From DATBVX01 sp963724625 (GTDB lineage: Bacteria; Pseudomonadota; Gammaproteobacteria; Steroidobacterales; Steroidobacteraceae), in NCBI GenBank assembly GCA_963724625.1, contig CAVRVO010000025.1:1-30039 (forward strand): a stretch of 30,039 nucleotides of DNA, written 5' to 3'. Both the position numbers and the translations under genes were made by a program. Positions within the stretch are counted from its first letter, which is position 1. Each line of letters starts with the position of its first letter. The notes below the pieces were generated by a model. It did not search any database. It saw only the letters and a list, made by a program, of their open reading frames with translations, and had not been told where the DNA came from. Below are positions 1 through 10,151 of this stretch, piece by piece.

Positions 1-2
1 TG

Positions 3-18
3 CCAGATCTCGATCTGG
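3..18. promoter_or_regulatory. Perfect 16-bp palindrome upstream of the O-acyltransferase
   Basis: The bases CCAGATC-TC-GATCTGG form two perfect 7-base arms around a 2-base centre. The centre is too short for a good RNA hairpin, so a dimeric regulator's operator is the more natural reading. It lies 24 bases before the ATG of the MBOAT gene. A chance palindrome is possible and no regulator can be named. Confidence 0.25.
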
Positions 19-42
19 AGAGCCAGCACGGCATATACAGCG

Positions 43-1437
43 ATGCTGTTCAATAGTTTCATCTTTCTGTTTGTCTTCCTGCCGGTCGCATACATGGTGT
101 TCTGGCGGCTGCGTACCGCGCAACAGCGCTTCATATGGCTGACGATCACGGGATATGTTTTTTACGGTTACTGGGACCCGCGCTTTTGCCTTCTCATGGC
201 ATTCTCAACGCTGGTCAGCTATCTCGCCGGTCTTGCTTTTCTGAGAGCGCATGGGCCGCGGTCTCGCAAGGTCGCGCTGGTCGTGCCCATTTGCGTCGAT
301 TTGCTGTTACTCGGCTTCTTCAAGTACGCGGGCTTCGGGCTGCGCACGCTGGGCTCGGCGCTGCACGTTTTCGGTTTCGACGTGACGTTCCCAGTGCTAG
401 ATATCGTGCTGCCGGTCGGCATTTCGTTTTATACATTTCACACGATTACCTACATCGTTGACTCTTACCGCGGCGTAATCACGCCGACCCGCAATCTGTG
501 GGAGTTCAGTGCCTATGTGTCTCTTTCTCTCAGCTAGTCGCTGGGCCCATTGTGCGCTTTCGGCAGATCGAGAAAGACCTCGCCAACATCGGCCACGCTG
601 ATCGCACCCAATGGATTGCCGTCGGCATTTCCTACTTTGTCATCGGTCTCATCGAGAAGGTCATGCTGGCGGACAGCCTCGCAAACTTCGTGGACCCAGC
701 CTTTGAGCACACCGAGACGTTGTCGACAGCTGGCGCGTGGTTAACGATGCTCGGCGTATTCGTTTCAGCTTTATTTCGATTTCTGCGGCTACAGCGATAT
801 GGCCATCGGCCTGGGCTACCTGTTTGGGCTGCGCATTCCGATCAACTTCAATTCCCCCTACAAGGCTGTCAATCCTTCGGACTTTTGGCGCCGGTGGCAC
901 ATTTCGCTGTCCACGTGTCTACGCGATTATCTTTATGTCTCGATGGGCGGGAATCGCGCCGGTACGTTCGCAACGTATCGGAACCTCATGCTCACGATGC
1001 TTATCGGCGGACTTTGGCATGGAGCGAATTTTACCTTCGTGGTATGGGGCGCGTACCACGGTGCCTTGCTGGTTGCCTACCGGCTTTGGCCGCGACTTTG
1101 GGACCGGCTACCGCGGCCGTTCGCGCAGCTCTTCATGTTCTTGTTGGTGCTGTTAGGCTGGGTGTTCTTTCGCTCGCCTTCGTTCGGTATAGCCGCGGAT
1201 GTGCTCACGGCCATGTTTGTGCCAACGACTGGCGAATCCGTTGAGAATGTGGGGTTGCTTGCGGCCCTGTTGTTGTTGGCCGCGTACTGGGGCATGGTGG
1301 GGCGAAACACACAAGAGTGGCATGAGGGCCGCAACATCACCGCCGGTTACGGCGCCGTTCTCGCGATGTCCTTCGGCGCCTCGCTCGCGATTATCGCGGG
1401 AGGCCGGAATTCTCCTTTTCTATACTTCCAGTTCTGA
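43..1437 (+). CDS. MBOAT-family O-acyltransferase (AlgI-like), frameshifted
   Basis: This is a polytopic inner-membrane protein that passes acyl (usually acetyl) groups to exported sugars, as AlgI does for alginate. The start MLFNSFIFLFVFLPV is the classic MBOAT opening. Further family blocks are LVAGPIVRFRQIEK, YFDFCGYSDMAIGLGYLFG, DFWRRWHISLSTCLRDYLY and GGLWHGANFTFVVWGAYHG; the WHGAN histidine is the presumed catalytic one. The full length of about 464 residues is normal. The reading frame breaks near 525-535 and near 772, and the motifs continue across both. No AlgJ/AlgX-like partner follows, because the next genes are convergent; one could lie upstream of the window. The decoration target is inferred to be the polysaccharide made by the neighbouring genes. 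Confidence 0.88.
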
Positions 1438-1439
1438 GT

Positions 1440-1463
1440 GCCGCCTTCGGGGTGAGGCGCGGC
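1440..1463. terminator. Imperfect stem-loop between convergent genes
   Basis: GCCG.CCT followed by AGG.CG.CGGC can pair around a short G-rich loop with a two-base bulge. It starts three bases after the MBOAT stop and sits in the 71-base gap before the end of the convergent glycosyltransferase. There is no clear T-run on either strand, so a bidirectional terminator role is only suggested by position. Confidence 0.22.
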
Positions 1464-1508
1464 CTTCACTAGAGCATGGCAGGTTGTCGAGTGGCAGCAC
1501 ACTCGTGG

Positions 1509-2472
1509 TCACAACTTGAAGCCTTGCTGCCGCACTCGGCGCTTGATCAGATACCAAAGGCCGGGACGCGCTTTGTCGATGTCGCGAATCCGTGCCATCG
1601 CCGGGAGATCGAGGCATCGTCGTTCACGCAACGCACGTTCGCAATCCCTTCAGACCATCCCACACGCCCTTCAGCCACCAGCGCAAGTACCCGTCACGAA
1701 CCGAATAGAAAAGCATTGCGAGGAGCTGCCTGGATGCAGTTGTCACACCGTACGTTGTTGGAAGGTTTCTTGCGGCAAGCCATAAGGTGTTGCGCGTGTC
1801 ATAGTAGTAGTTGCGCCACGAGGTCCTGCCTTCCTGCGCGAACGAATGAACGACCTCTATGTCTGGCGTATATATCACCCTATAGCCTGCATTCATGATC
1901 CTGAAGGCGAGATCTGGCCCTTCATGGCTGAGGAAGAACGATTCCGCATACCCGCCCACGCGATCGAGCACAGTCTTCCTGAAGGCCACGGCTCCTTCAG
2001 TGATCTCGTAGGTATCGAATGACTTGTCGTGGTATTTCTCGGCTTCCCGGTGATGAACCCAATTGACAAGGCGCAGGCTGCCTTTCTCGAGCACCTTGAA
2101 GTTGACCGCTGCGATTTCAGAGTCTGCGAACTTCACGTCCAGATTCTCGAAAGCCGTATCCCTTAAGCCAGCGATGTCATCGTCGAGACAGATGATGACT
2201 TCGCCGCGTGCTGCCGAGAAACCAAGATTTCGACCGGCGGCGCCCAAGTTTGTCGGTGAGCGAATCACGTTGATGCCGGGATGGAGGCGCGTGACTGCTT
2301 CCGCAGGCTCGGACGACGCGTTGTCGACCACGATTACTTCGATCTTGCGCCGCACAGCCGGTGCAGCTCGCGAGAGCTCATTACACATTGGCATGAGCTC
2401 TCTGAGTAGCAGCGCCAGGGACGCGTTTCGATTGAACGTGAGAACTACGATTGAATAGGAGAGCCGAGGCAT
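1509..2472 (-). CDS. Family 2 glycosyltransferase, frameshifted near its end
   Basis: A GT-A fold transferase that probably adds one sugar to a lipid-linked or growing polysaccharide at the cytoplasmic face. Visible motifs are SIVVLTFNRN at the nucleotide-binding end, IEVIVVDNASSE, GEVIICLDDDIAG (the metal-binding aspartates) and FLSHEGPDLAFRIMNAGY (acceptor/catalytic region). The layout resembles WbbL-like rhamnosyltransferases, but the donor sugar cannot be read. I chose the ATG at 2472 because the fold begins there; an in-frame ATG at 2520, with GAGG seven bases before it, is also possible. The uninterrupted frame stops at 1624. A frame change near 1640 gives a sensible further C-terminus containing RIRDIDKARPGLWYLIKRR that stops at 1509. 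It lies downstream of the amidotransferase and is probably co-transcribed with it. Confidence 0.82.
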
Positions 2473-2566
2473 GCACGCGCCTTGCAAAATGCTCAGGTCA
2501 TCCGGCGATACAGCCAGCAAAACACGGCCTCAGGCCGCCCGTCGCCTCGCGGGCAGGCCAGCAGGA

Positions 2567-4461
2567 TCACCGTCGATTCAGCCACGCCTGCAGCATGAGG
2601 ATCGAGAAGAGCACCTTGCTGTGCTTGAACTTTCCGCTGATGTGCTCGTGGCGTAGCCGAGCAATTGTCTCAAAATTCAAGATGCCGGATTGTTCCACGT
2701 TGGTGCGGCTGACGATCGAATCGAATAGCGGCAGCAATGAGCCTCTTAACCAGCGCCCCATTGGCGCTTCGAATCCCTGTTTTCGATGGTAGATCATTTC
2801 GCGCGGAAGCCACCGCTCCGCGACACGCTTGAGCAGATACTTCTGGCGCATTCCCCGAATCTTGAGATGCGTGGGTATCCGCGCTGCAAATTCCACAAAG
2901 TCGTGGGCGAGGTACGGCACGCGAACCTCGAGCGAGTGCCACATGCTAAGGCGGTCGGTGAGAGTCAGGACATCGTCCACGAGGTATTGCTGCAAATCGG
3001 TACGCAGAGCGCATTCGAGCGTTGAGCCGCCGCCGCTACGGCGAAAGGGGGAAGAAACGACCTCCGCGGTCTTGGCCGGAGCGATCGCGTGGCGTGTCCC
3101 CTCACTGTACAGTCCCGCTCGCTCGTGCCACGGCAGACTGGATAGCGAGTCCTGATACCTCGCCGGAGTGTCTGCGCTCGCAGACCGCGAAAAGCGCTTC
3201 AGGTGATCAATGAAGTCGCTTGAGTGCCGCGATTCGGGAAGCCGGCGCAGCAGCGGATCAATGATGCTTCGCGTAAGGAACCCGGGCAGACGCGCGTAAG
3301 TGTCGCCGAGCACGAGGCCCAGGTGCCTGCGATAGCCCGCGAACAGTTCATCGCCACCGAGTCCAGTGAGAGCAACCTTTACGTGCGAGGCTGCAATCTT
3401 GCAGACATAGTAGGTGGGTACGATCGAGTCGTCGGCAAATGGTTGATCAAACGCGTCGAGAATCTCCCAGATAATCTCTTCGAGACTGGGGGTAACCTCG
3501 ATTTCGTGATGATTCAGACGATAGCGTCTCGCGAGTTCGCGGGCGTATTGGCGTTCGTCTATGAATGAGGAGCCGGCGTCCTGAAATCCGACGGTGAACG
3601 TTTCGACCGGTCGACCCATGATGTCCGCCATCAGCGCGACCATCAGACCGCTGTCGACCCCGCCAGAAAGGAACGCTGCGATTGGTACATCGCTCACCAG
3701 GTGACTCTCTATTGCCCGCCGTAAAGCGCTTTCGCAATCCGCGATCCACTGAGATTCTGATCTGGCCTTTCTTCCCTCCGGGGGCGTTTCGGGCACCGAC
3801 CAGTACCGTCGCGCCGTAGTCTGTCCATCCGCACGAATCGTCAGGGTCGTACCCGGATCAAGTTGTCGGACCGAGGCGAAAATCGTCCGTGGCGTTGGCA
3901 CGTTCGTGTACGTGAGATATTCATCGATCGCCTGAAGGTCCAGCCCTTCTCGCACCAGGCCGCTCGCAAGCAGCGACTTGATCTCCGAGCCAAACAAGAT
4001 GCCCTCAGGCAGGATCGTATAGAACAACGGCTTGATACCAAGACGATCGCGTCCCAGCACCACCAGGTCACGCTCAGCATCCCAAATTGCGAAGGCGAAC
4101 ATTCCAGCGAGGTGCGTTGGCGCGTCCTCGCCGTACTCCTCGATAGAGGTGGACAATGACTTCGGTGTCGCTCTCGGTGCGCAGTTGATGGCCGAGACGC
4201 AGGAGCTGCTGACGAAGCTCCCGATAGTTGTAGATCTCTCCGTTGAATACGATCGCGAATCGTTCCTGTCTCGTTGAAGATTGGTTGCTGGCCACCAGTC
4301 AGATCAATAATCGAGAGCCGCCGCATGGCCAGCCCGACGTTCCGCTGATGCAGGTGCCCCTCACCGTCCGGACCGCGCCGCGCAATTCGGGCATTCATGT
4401 CCAGCAGGACTTGCTCGGAAAGCTCGCCGCCTAACGCGACGAACCCGCAGATCCCGCACAT
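2567..4461 (-). CDS. asnB: Asparagine-synthase-type glutamine amidotransferase, frameshifted
   Basis: A glutamine-hydrolysing amidotransferase with an ATP-pyrophosphatase synthetase half. The protein starts MCGICGFVALGG, so Cys2 is the free N-terminal nucleophile after Met removal. The glutaminase half continues with RRGPDGEG, MRRLSIIDLTGGQQP and FNGEIYNYRELRQQL. The synthetase half carries the PP-loop FLSGGVDSGLMVAL and LTGLGGDELFAGYRRH. At about 630 residues it matches the long form found in exosortase A (XrtA)-associated exopolysaccharide clusters, where its substrate may be a sugar or polymer carboxylate instead of aspartate. Frame breaks lie near 4280 and near 4150. AAGGA about ten bases before the ATG is a fair ribosome-binding site. 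The glycosyltransferase follows after a short gap. The fold assignment is secure; the true substrate is not. Confidence 0.9.
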
Positions 4462-4843
4462 CAGCGAGGCGTCCTTGACGAATAGAGTCTCATTTGTTCC
4501 TATGCATACGCTCTTGCGGAGGGGGCACGGCCGCGGCGAAAGATATCGGAACCCGGTGAATCCGAACAATGAACTGGTGCATGGCGCTCTGACGGTGCCT
4601 CACAGATACTCGATTGTTCTCGATCCGGGGGAAGCAGTCGTGCGACTTGGGTCACGCTTCCATCCTGAATCCTGGTCTTACTATTTCATTTTGTGGGGTA
4701 TCGTGACGGCAAGAATCTTGACCTGCGCACGCAGACGCGACGGGTCGCAAGGTCGTTGGTCGAGATCCTGCTGCTTCGCGCAACCATAGCGGTTTGCGCC
4801 CGCAACCGCCACGATTCCGGAACCACCGGGAACCGTCGACCCG
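4462..4843. other. 382-base divergent intergenic region
   Basis: This gap separates the minus-strand amidotransferase from the plus-strand transporter operon and must hold promoters for both if they are transcribed separately. Short open frames cross it on both strands, but none has recognisable protein character. I could not find a convincing -35/-10 pair, operator or riboswitch in it. Confidence 0.5.
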
Positions 4844-5643
4844 ATGAGCAAACTCGCTGCGATGACCAATCTTCGTGCGCTCCTTCGATCGAAGGACCTG
4901 CTCTACATGCTGACGTGGCGCGACATACGCGTGCGCTACAAGCAATCGGTGATGGGTTTTTTTTGGGCGATCTTGATGCCGGCGGTGGTCGTAGGAGCAG
5001 GGCATCCTGGTGCGCTTTGCAGCCGCGCAGTGGTCAGGCACGCCTCTCACCAAAGCGACATCGGGTCCGTCATGGTACGTGCCGTAGTCTGGTCCTTCAT
5101 CATCGCCGGCATTCGCTTCGGCACGAACAGCCTGATCACCAATCCAAATCTGGTGACGAAGCTCGCCTTCCCCAAGGAAGTGTTTCCGATCTCTGCCGTT
5201 CTTTCGAACCTGTTTGACTTCTCGATTGCGTTCGTCGCCGTGATCATCATCATGGTGTTCTTCGGTTGGGTGCCCACTCTCTACGCGCTCTGGGCACTGC
5301 CGTTGATGCTGTTGGTATGTGCATTTACGACGGGCTTTCGTTGCTGCTGGCAGCGGCGAACCTGTTTTTCAGGGATGTAAAGTACCTCGTGGAAGTGCTG
5401 CTTACGTATGCCATCTTCTTTACGCCGGTTCTCTACGACGCGAGTGCGCTCGGTCGTTGGAAGCCGGTGATTCTTCTGAATCCCGCCGCTCCGCTTCTGG
5501 AAGGTATGGCCGATGTCATCGTCTACGGTCGCATGCCCGATTTGAGCTGGCTGATATACAGCGCAACCGCATCGCTTGTCCTCTTGATCTTGAGCTACTG
5601 GTTTTTCAAGCAGCTCGAGCCCAAGTTTGCAGAGAGTCTCTGA
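4844..5643 (+). CDS. wzm: ABC-2 polysaccharide export permease (Wzm/TagG family), frameshifted
   Basis: Inner-membrane channel subunit that, with the ATPase just downstream, carries undecaprenyl-linked polysaccharide to the periplasm. The N-terminal block LLYMLTWRDIRVRYKQSVMGF followed by FWAILMP is a family hallmark. Later segments include TKLAFPKEVFPISAVLSN, LFFRDVKYLVEVLLTYAIFF with TPVLYD, and the C-terminal KQLEPKFAE. The length of about 266 residues is normal. The frame is lost near 5000, regained near 5060 and changes again near 5334. In the first interval the other frame reads GILVRFAAAQWSGTPL, so the protein is intact in concept. The start is either the ATG at 4844 or the in-frame ATG at 4862; neither has a strong ribosome-binding site. 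Confidence 0.87.
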
Positions 5644-5652
5644 GTAGCCCGT

Positions 5653-6922
5653 ATGTCCGACATCGCGTTGCGGATGGAGCATGTCTACAAGAAGTTCACG
5701 AGAGGAGAACGGCACGATTCGCTGCGCGACCTGATACCTGCATTGGCGAAGCACGCTTTGCGACGTGTGGCACGGCCATTTGAGCTCAAGAAGGAGGAGT
5801 TCTGGGCGCTGCAGGATGTCTCGTTCGAGATCAAGAAGGGCGAAGCTGTCGGGATAATCGGGCACAACGGTGCCGGCAAGAGCACGATGCTCAAACATCT
5901 CAGCGGCATCATGCGTCCTACGTCCGGCAATATCGAAGTGGCTGGGCGACTGTCTGCATTGATTGAAGTCGGGGCGGGATTCCACCCTGACTTGACGGGC
6001 CGGGAAAACATTTTCCTGAACGGCGTGATTCTCGGCATGTCGCGCGCTGAGATACGGCGGAAATTTGACGAGATCGTCGAGTTCTCCGGGCTCAAGGAGT
6101 TCATTGACACGCCAGTGAAGCGCTATTCATCCGGCATGCATGCGCGGCTCGGCTTTTCGGTCGCTGCGCACATGGAACCGGATATTCTCGTCATCGATGA
6201 AGTCCTGAGCGTCGGAGACTTTGCGTTTCAGTCGAAGGGCGTGGCGAAGATGCGGTCGGTATTGAACAGCGGTACGACCGTTCTGTTCGTATCTCACAAC
6301 CTGCGCGCTGTTGCCGATCTGTGCAGTCGCTCGTTGCTGCTCAATCACGGCAAGCTCGTGGCCGACGGCCCTACGTCGAAGATCATCCAGACGTACATGG
6401 AGCAGATCGCAACGCAGCCGCCCGCGAACAGAAGAGAGCGACACCGAGATCCTGTCGGTATCGATCAACGGTACCAACGGCCCAAAACTTGATTTCCGTG
6501 CCGGGGAGAAGATGTGGGTCAAGGTAAAAATGCGGGCGCGGCGGTTGACGGAGCATCTTGCGTGCATGGTGTATATCCGCGATGCTTCCTACTATCAGAT
6601 CTTCAACATATCGAGCGATCGCCTGGGCCGGGGACTGCTGCGGCTCGAACCCGGCGAGGAGTGCACTTGTAATTTCGAACTCGAACTGAACCTCGCGTCC
6701 GGAACCTATCACGTCTGCACGCTCTTGCAGCAGCACGACACCGGTCGGTGGTTTGAGAACATTGAGCCGGTTGCCTCCATCATGGTTAATTCGCCGATCG
6801 AAGTCGGCGGGTCGGCGAATCTTTACCCACGGCTCGTCGACGATCCCCACCAGAGGTCAACGATCGACGCGAGCGGATCCGAGCTCCACGCGGCGAGTGG
6901 CGATCGGCGCGAGGTCGTATAG
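5653..6922 (+). CDS. wzt: ABC transporter ATPase with C-terminal carbohydrate-binding domain (Wzt), frameshifted once
   Basis: Energises export of the polysaccharide through the Wzm permease, from which it is separated by nine bases. Walker A is GHNGAGKST at about residues 70-78, the signature is YSSGMHARLGF near 158-168, and Walker B is ILVIDEVLSVGDF near 178-190, followed by the switch histidine in VLFVSHNLRAV. The sequence ELKKEEFWALQDVSFEIKKG is typical of polysaccharide and teichoic acid ATPases. After a frame break near 6430 the protein continues with a beta-rich Wzt_C-type domain (LACMVYIRDASYYQIFN, LNLASGTYHVCTLLQQ). In known systems that domain reads the capped non-reducing end of the finished chain. 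This predicts a terminal modification on the polymer, for which the methyltransferase next door is a candidate. Confidence 0.92.
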
Positions 6923-6925
6923 GAG

Positions 6926-8200
6926 ATGGCTACTACTGTCGCTGCGAGCGGCCCCTCACCCAACTCCAGAAGCGACCTGCCGCTTCTGCGGCAGTACGCT
7001 TACCGAGACGTTCGTGGACCTCGGTATGTCGCCGCTGTGTCAGACCCACATCGAGCCGCATCAGCTCAATCACATGGAGCGGTTCTATCCACTGCACGTG
7101 TGGGTGTGCGGGCAATGTTTCCTGGTGCAGCTCGAAAAGTATGTCGCACCCGAAGACATTTTTTCTGACTATGCGTATTTCTCTTCGTTCTCGGACAGCT
7201 GGGTAGAACATGCGCGAACGTTACGCGGACCTGATGATCAAACGCTTCGGGCTTGGTAGCCGCAATCCAAGGTGATGGAGATCGCCAGCAACGACGGCTA
7301 TCTGCTTGCAGCATTTCAAGCGCGCAGGCATACCGTGCCTGGGTATCGAGCCCGCGGCCAACGTCGCAAGGGCGGCGATAGAGAAAGGCATCCCGACGAC
7401 CGTGCGATTCTTCGGCGAGCAAACAGCGCTCGCGGTCGCTCGAGAACACGGTCAGCCCGACCTGCTGCTCGGTAACAATGTGCTGGCCCATGTTCCTGAC
7501 ATCAATGACTTCGTGAAGGGGATGAAGCTGTTGCTGAAGAAGGGCGGCGTTATCACGATGGAGTTTCCGCATCTGCAACGGCTCATCGAGGAGAATCAGT
7601 TCGATACGATCTATCACGAGCACTTCTCCTACCTTTCATTCACGACCGTCAGCAGGATCTTCCTGCATCACGGCCTCGAGCTGTTCGATGTCGAGGAGCT
7701 GCCGACGCACGGAGGTTCGCTGCGGATCTACGGGCAGCACAAAGGCGACATTTCCCATGCGAGTCTCCCCGAGTGCGAGCATTGCTCGAACGCGAGCGCA
7801 CCAAGGGGTTCGAGCAACTATGCGATGTACAGCGCGGTTCGCGGAGCAGGTAATGGAAACCAAGCGGGCGCTGCTCGAGTTTCTGATCGACGCAAGGCGT
7901 GCCGGCAAGAAGGTGGTCGGGTACGGCGCGCCGGGAAAGGGCAACACGCTACTCAACTACTGCGGGATCCGTCAGGATTTTCTGGATTTCACGGTGGATA
8001 TCAGTCCGCACAAGCATGGGCGCTACACTCCGGGTACGCATATACCGATCCTGCATCCCGATAAGTTGCGAGACGCCAAGCCGGACTTTGTCCTTATCCT
8101 GCCTTGGAATCTTCAGGCGGAGATTACGACCAAGCACAAATACATCGAGGAATGGGGCGGGCGCTTTGTGGTGCCGATCCCTCGAGTAAGGATCGTATGA
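6926..8200 (+). CDS. Sugar C-methyltransferase (NovU/TylCIII-like three-domain type), frameshifted
   Basis: SAM-dependent enzyme that by homology methylates a carbon of an NDP-4-keto-6-deoxysugar, giving a branched sugar. The N-terminal zinc-binding domain shows CRFCG followed by CQTH and CGQC. The Rossmann methyltransferase domain shows VMEIASNDGYLL (SAM loop), GIEPAANVA and LLLGNNVLAHVPDINDFV. The C-terminal Methyltransf_14-like domain shows KKVVGYGAPGKGNTLLNYCG and FVLILPWNLQAEI. The ATG at 6926 directly follows the wzt stop and gives MATTVAASGPSP before a frame change near 6960 enters the zinc domain. Further breaks lie near 7220-7260, near 7310 and near 7790-7830. The chain would be about 420 residues, normal for the family. 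Working on a CDP- or dTDP-sugar is inferred from the cytidylyltransferase at 16776. Confidence 0.85.
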
Positions 8201-9145
8201 CCGCCGCGGGTGGCGCCGACGGTAAGCATTGGTGTTCCGGTCTATAACTCGGAACGGTTTCTCGAGCGAACGATCCGCTCGCTGCTCGACCAGACATTGA
8301 GCGATCTGGAGCTCATCATTTCCGATAATGCGTCGACGGATCGCACCGGAGAACTTTGTCAGCACCTGGCACGGGCGGATTCTCGAGTCACCTACGTCAG
8401 ACAGCCGAAGAATATCGGTGTACCGCGCAACTACAACGCGGTGCTGGCCTTGGCGCGCGGCAAGTATTTCAAGTGGTCTTCCTCCAACGATATCTGTCAG
8501 CGCAATTGCTCGAGCGATGCATAGCAGCTCTGGAGGCGCGTCCCGATGCGGTGCTCGCGTACCCGAGGACCCGACTGTTTGACGACGAGGAAGGCATGGT
8601 TCGCGACTACGAGGACAATCTGGATCTGCAGGGCGATGATCCAGTGCAACGTTACGTCGCAGTGTGGCGAACGGTTGCTGCTCAACAATGTCATCAACGC
8701 CGTCATGCGAACGACAGTCGCTCAAGGCCACGACTCTCAATTGGGATTACGCCTCTTCGGACATGCAACTCACGCAGGAATTGGCGTTGCACGGCAAGTT
8801 CATCGAAATTCCGGAGTTCCTCTTCTATCGGCGTGTCGAGGCTGCAGCGCGATATGGAGCAGGGCACCAAGGACACTTACAGCGAGTACTATCCAGACGA
8901 CAAGTTCAACTCATCGGGCCGTCCGTGGCTGCGGTTGGCGCAGCGTCTGCGGGGTGCAGCGAAGGCACCGATTGGTCGCGGTGAGAGGCTGCGGCTCCAC
9001 TACTGGATTGCGCGCTGCGCGTGGTGGGAACGGCACGAATTGCTTGGCATGAAACGGCGATGCCGAAAATCTCGGGGTCGGCGACGCAGCAGAGTCGGCC
9101 CGTCGCGCTTTCGTAGTGGCAGGCTGGGCGGTGCGGAGCCAATGA
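8197..9145 (+). CDS. Family 2 glycosyltransferase, heavily frameshifted
   Basis: A GT-A glycosyltransferase. It opens with VSIGVPVYNSERFLERTIRS, then LELIISDNASTDRTG and NIGVPRNYNAVLALARGKYF with KWSSSND at the metal-binding position. Later fragments in other frames are LLERCIAALEARPDAVLAYP, NWDYASSDMQLTQELALHG with KFIEIPEFLFYRR, and DTYSEYYPDDKFNSSGRPWL. Two starts are possible: a GTG at 8210 in frame, or an ATG at 8197 overlapping the previous stop as ATGA with an indel just after it. I prefer the overlap because that style recurs through the operon. The end at 9145 comes from a frame that closes in another ATGA overlap with the next gene. Breaks occur near 8500, 8660-8720, 8840 and 9050. 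Donor and acceptor are unknown. Confidence 0.75.
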
Positions 9146-10138
9146 GATATCGGACCGGCGATTGGGTCGAAATCAAGTCGGCGAAGGAAATACTCGCCAC
9201 CCTTGATGACAAGTGCGAGATCGATGGCATGCCGTTCATGCCCGAGATGCTCAAATTCTGTGGTGCGAAATTCCGCGTCAGCGCCGTCGCGCACAAGACT
9301 TGCGATGTCGCAAACAAGACCGGTGGTCGGCGTGTACGCAACTCCCTGCATCTCGAAAATACTCGTTGCGACGGGTCGCCGATCACGGCGGTTGCCAGGC
9401 CGGGTGCCTGTTGTTCTGGAAGACGGATTGGGTACGACCAGCCAAAGGACGCGACCAAGTGCAACATCGGTTAGACGCTCCAGCTCGCCGGATCTCTCCG
9501 GTCTGCAGTCGGCCACTTCGCATAGGGTCCCGATGGCCGCAGTCTACTCGTGCCAGGCAACGCGCTTGTATCGATGCGACTCAGCCGCTCGCGTGGTGGG
9601 ATATCCGACAGTACGTCCGCGACTTGTGGTACCGAAATGTACGACTCGGGAGGTTTCTGCGGGTGGCACTGCTGCGCGGCCTTTACAACCTGCGCAATAT
9701 CGGCATCGCCTACGGATTCGCCGTTGCGCTCCATGACAAGATGCACCGCTTGCATCACCGGGAAGACCGACTCCGTACCCCACTGGAGTAATCCCGCAGG
9801 GGCAGCCAACGCCGACCGAAGATTTGGGCCTGCAACACGGCGACTGGGTAAAAGTGCGTCCACTTGACGAGATTCGCAACACGATCACGGAACACAACTT
9901 CAATCGCGGCATGCGATTTGACAAGGAGATGGCGCAGTTCTGTGATCAGCGATTCAGGGTCGCGCGTCGCGTTGAGCGCTTGATCGATGAGCGGACTGGC
10001 AGGATGTTGACAATGAAGTCACCATGCATCGTACTCGATGGTGTGGTGTGCTCGTCCGACTACAGTGAGCGCCGGCTCTTCTGTCCGAGGCAGATCTATC
10101 CGTATTTTCGCGAGATCTGGTTGCGTCGCGCGCCCTAG
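9142..10138 (+). CDS. Uncharacterised cysteine-rich protein with two related halves, frameshifted
   Basis: I can assign no function. The protein has about 331 residues and two halves that look like ancient duplicates. Half 1 begins YRTGDWVEIKSAKEILATLD and continues MPFMPEMLKFCGAKFRV, TCDVANKTGGRR, RCDG and HGGCQAGCLLFWKTDWVR. Half 2 begins LQHGDWVKVRPLDEIRNTI and continues MRFDKEMAQFCDQRFRVARR, IDERTGRMLT, PCIVLDGVVC and RLFCPRQIYPYFREIWLRR. Each half therefore has a small GDWV entry strand, an FC-x-x-x-FRV core, a TG-x-R turn and late cysteines. A linker holds YSCQAT and WWDIRQYVRDLWYRN. The cysteines suggest metal binding, but this is inference. There is no signal peptide, so it is probably cytoplasmic. 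Frame changes lie near 9376, between 9420 and 9545, near 9570 and near 9760. I recall similar unnamed proteins beside glycosyltransferases in other genomes. Confidence 0.7.
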
Positions 10139-10151
10139 ACGCGTGATCACC

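Noticed and set aside
43..1437. Programmed ribosomal frameshifting in the split genes
   Set aside because: The breaks occur in almost all genes, at different sequences and in both directions, without shared slippery sites or downstream structures. Random indel error explains them better.
1476..1898. Plus-strand 140-codon open frame after the MBOAT gene
   Set aside because: It lies antisense to the glycosyltransferase C-terminus, has no recognisable motif, and the minus-strand reading there gives a plausible protein end.
4397..4843. Possible small genes in the divergent gap (for example plus-strand 4397-4789 and minus-strand 4652-5053)
   Set aside because: The translations are low in hydrophobic order, rich in Arg, Ser and Cys, and overlap the ends of real genes. 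No ribosome-binding site or family resemblance was seen.
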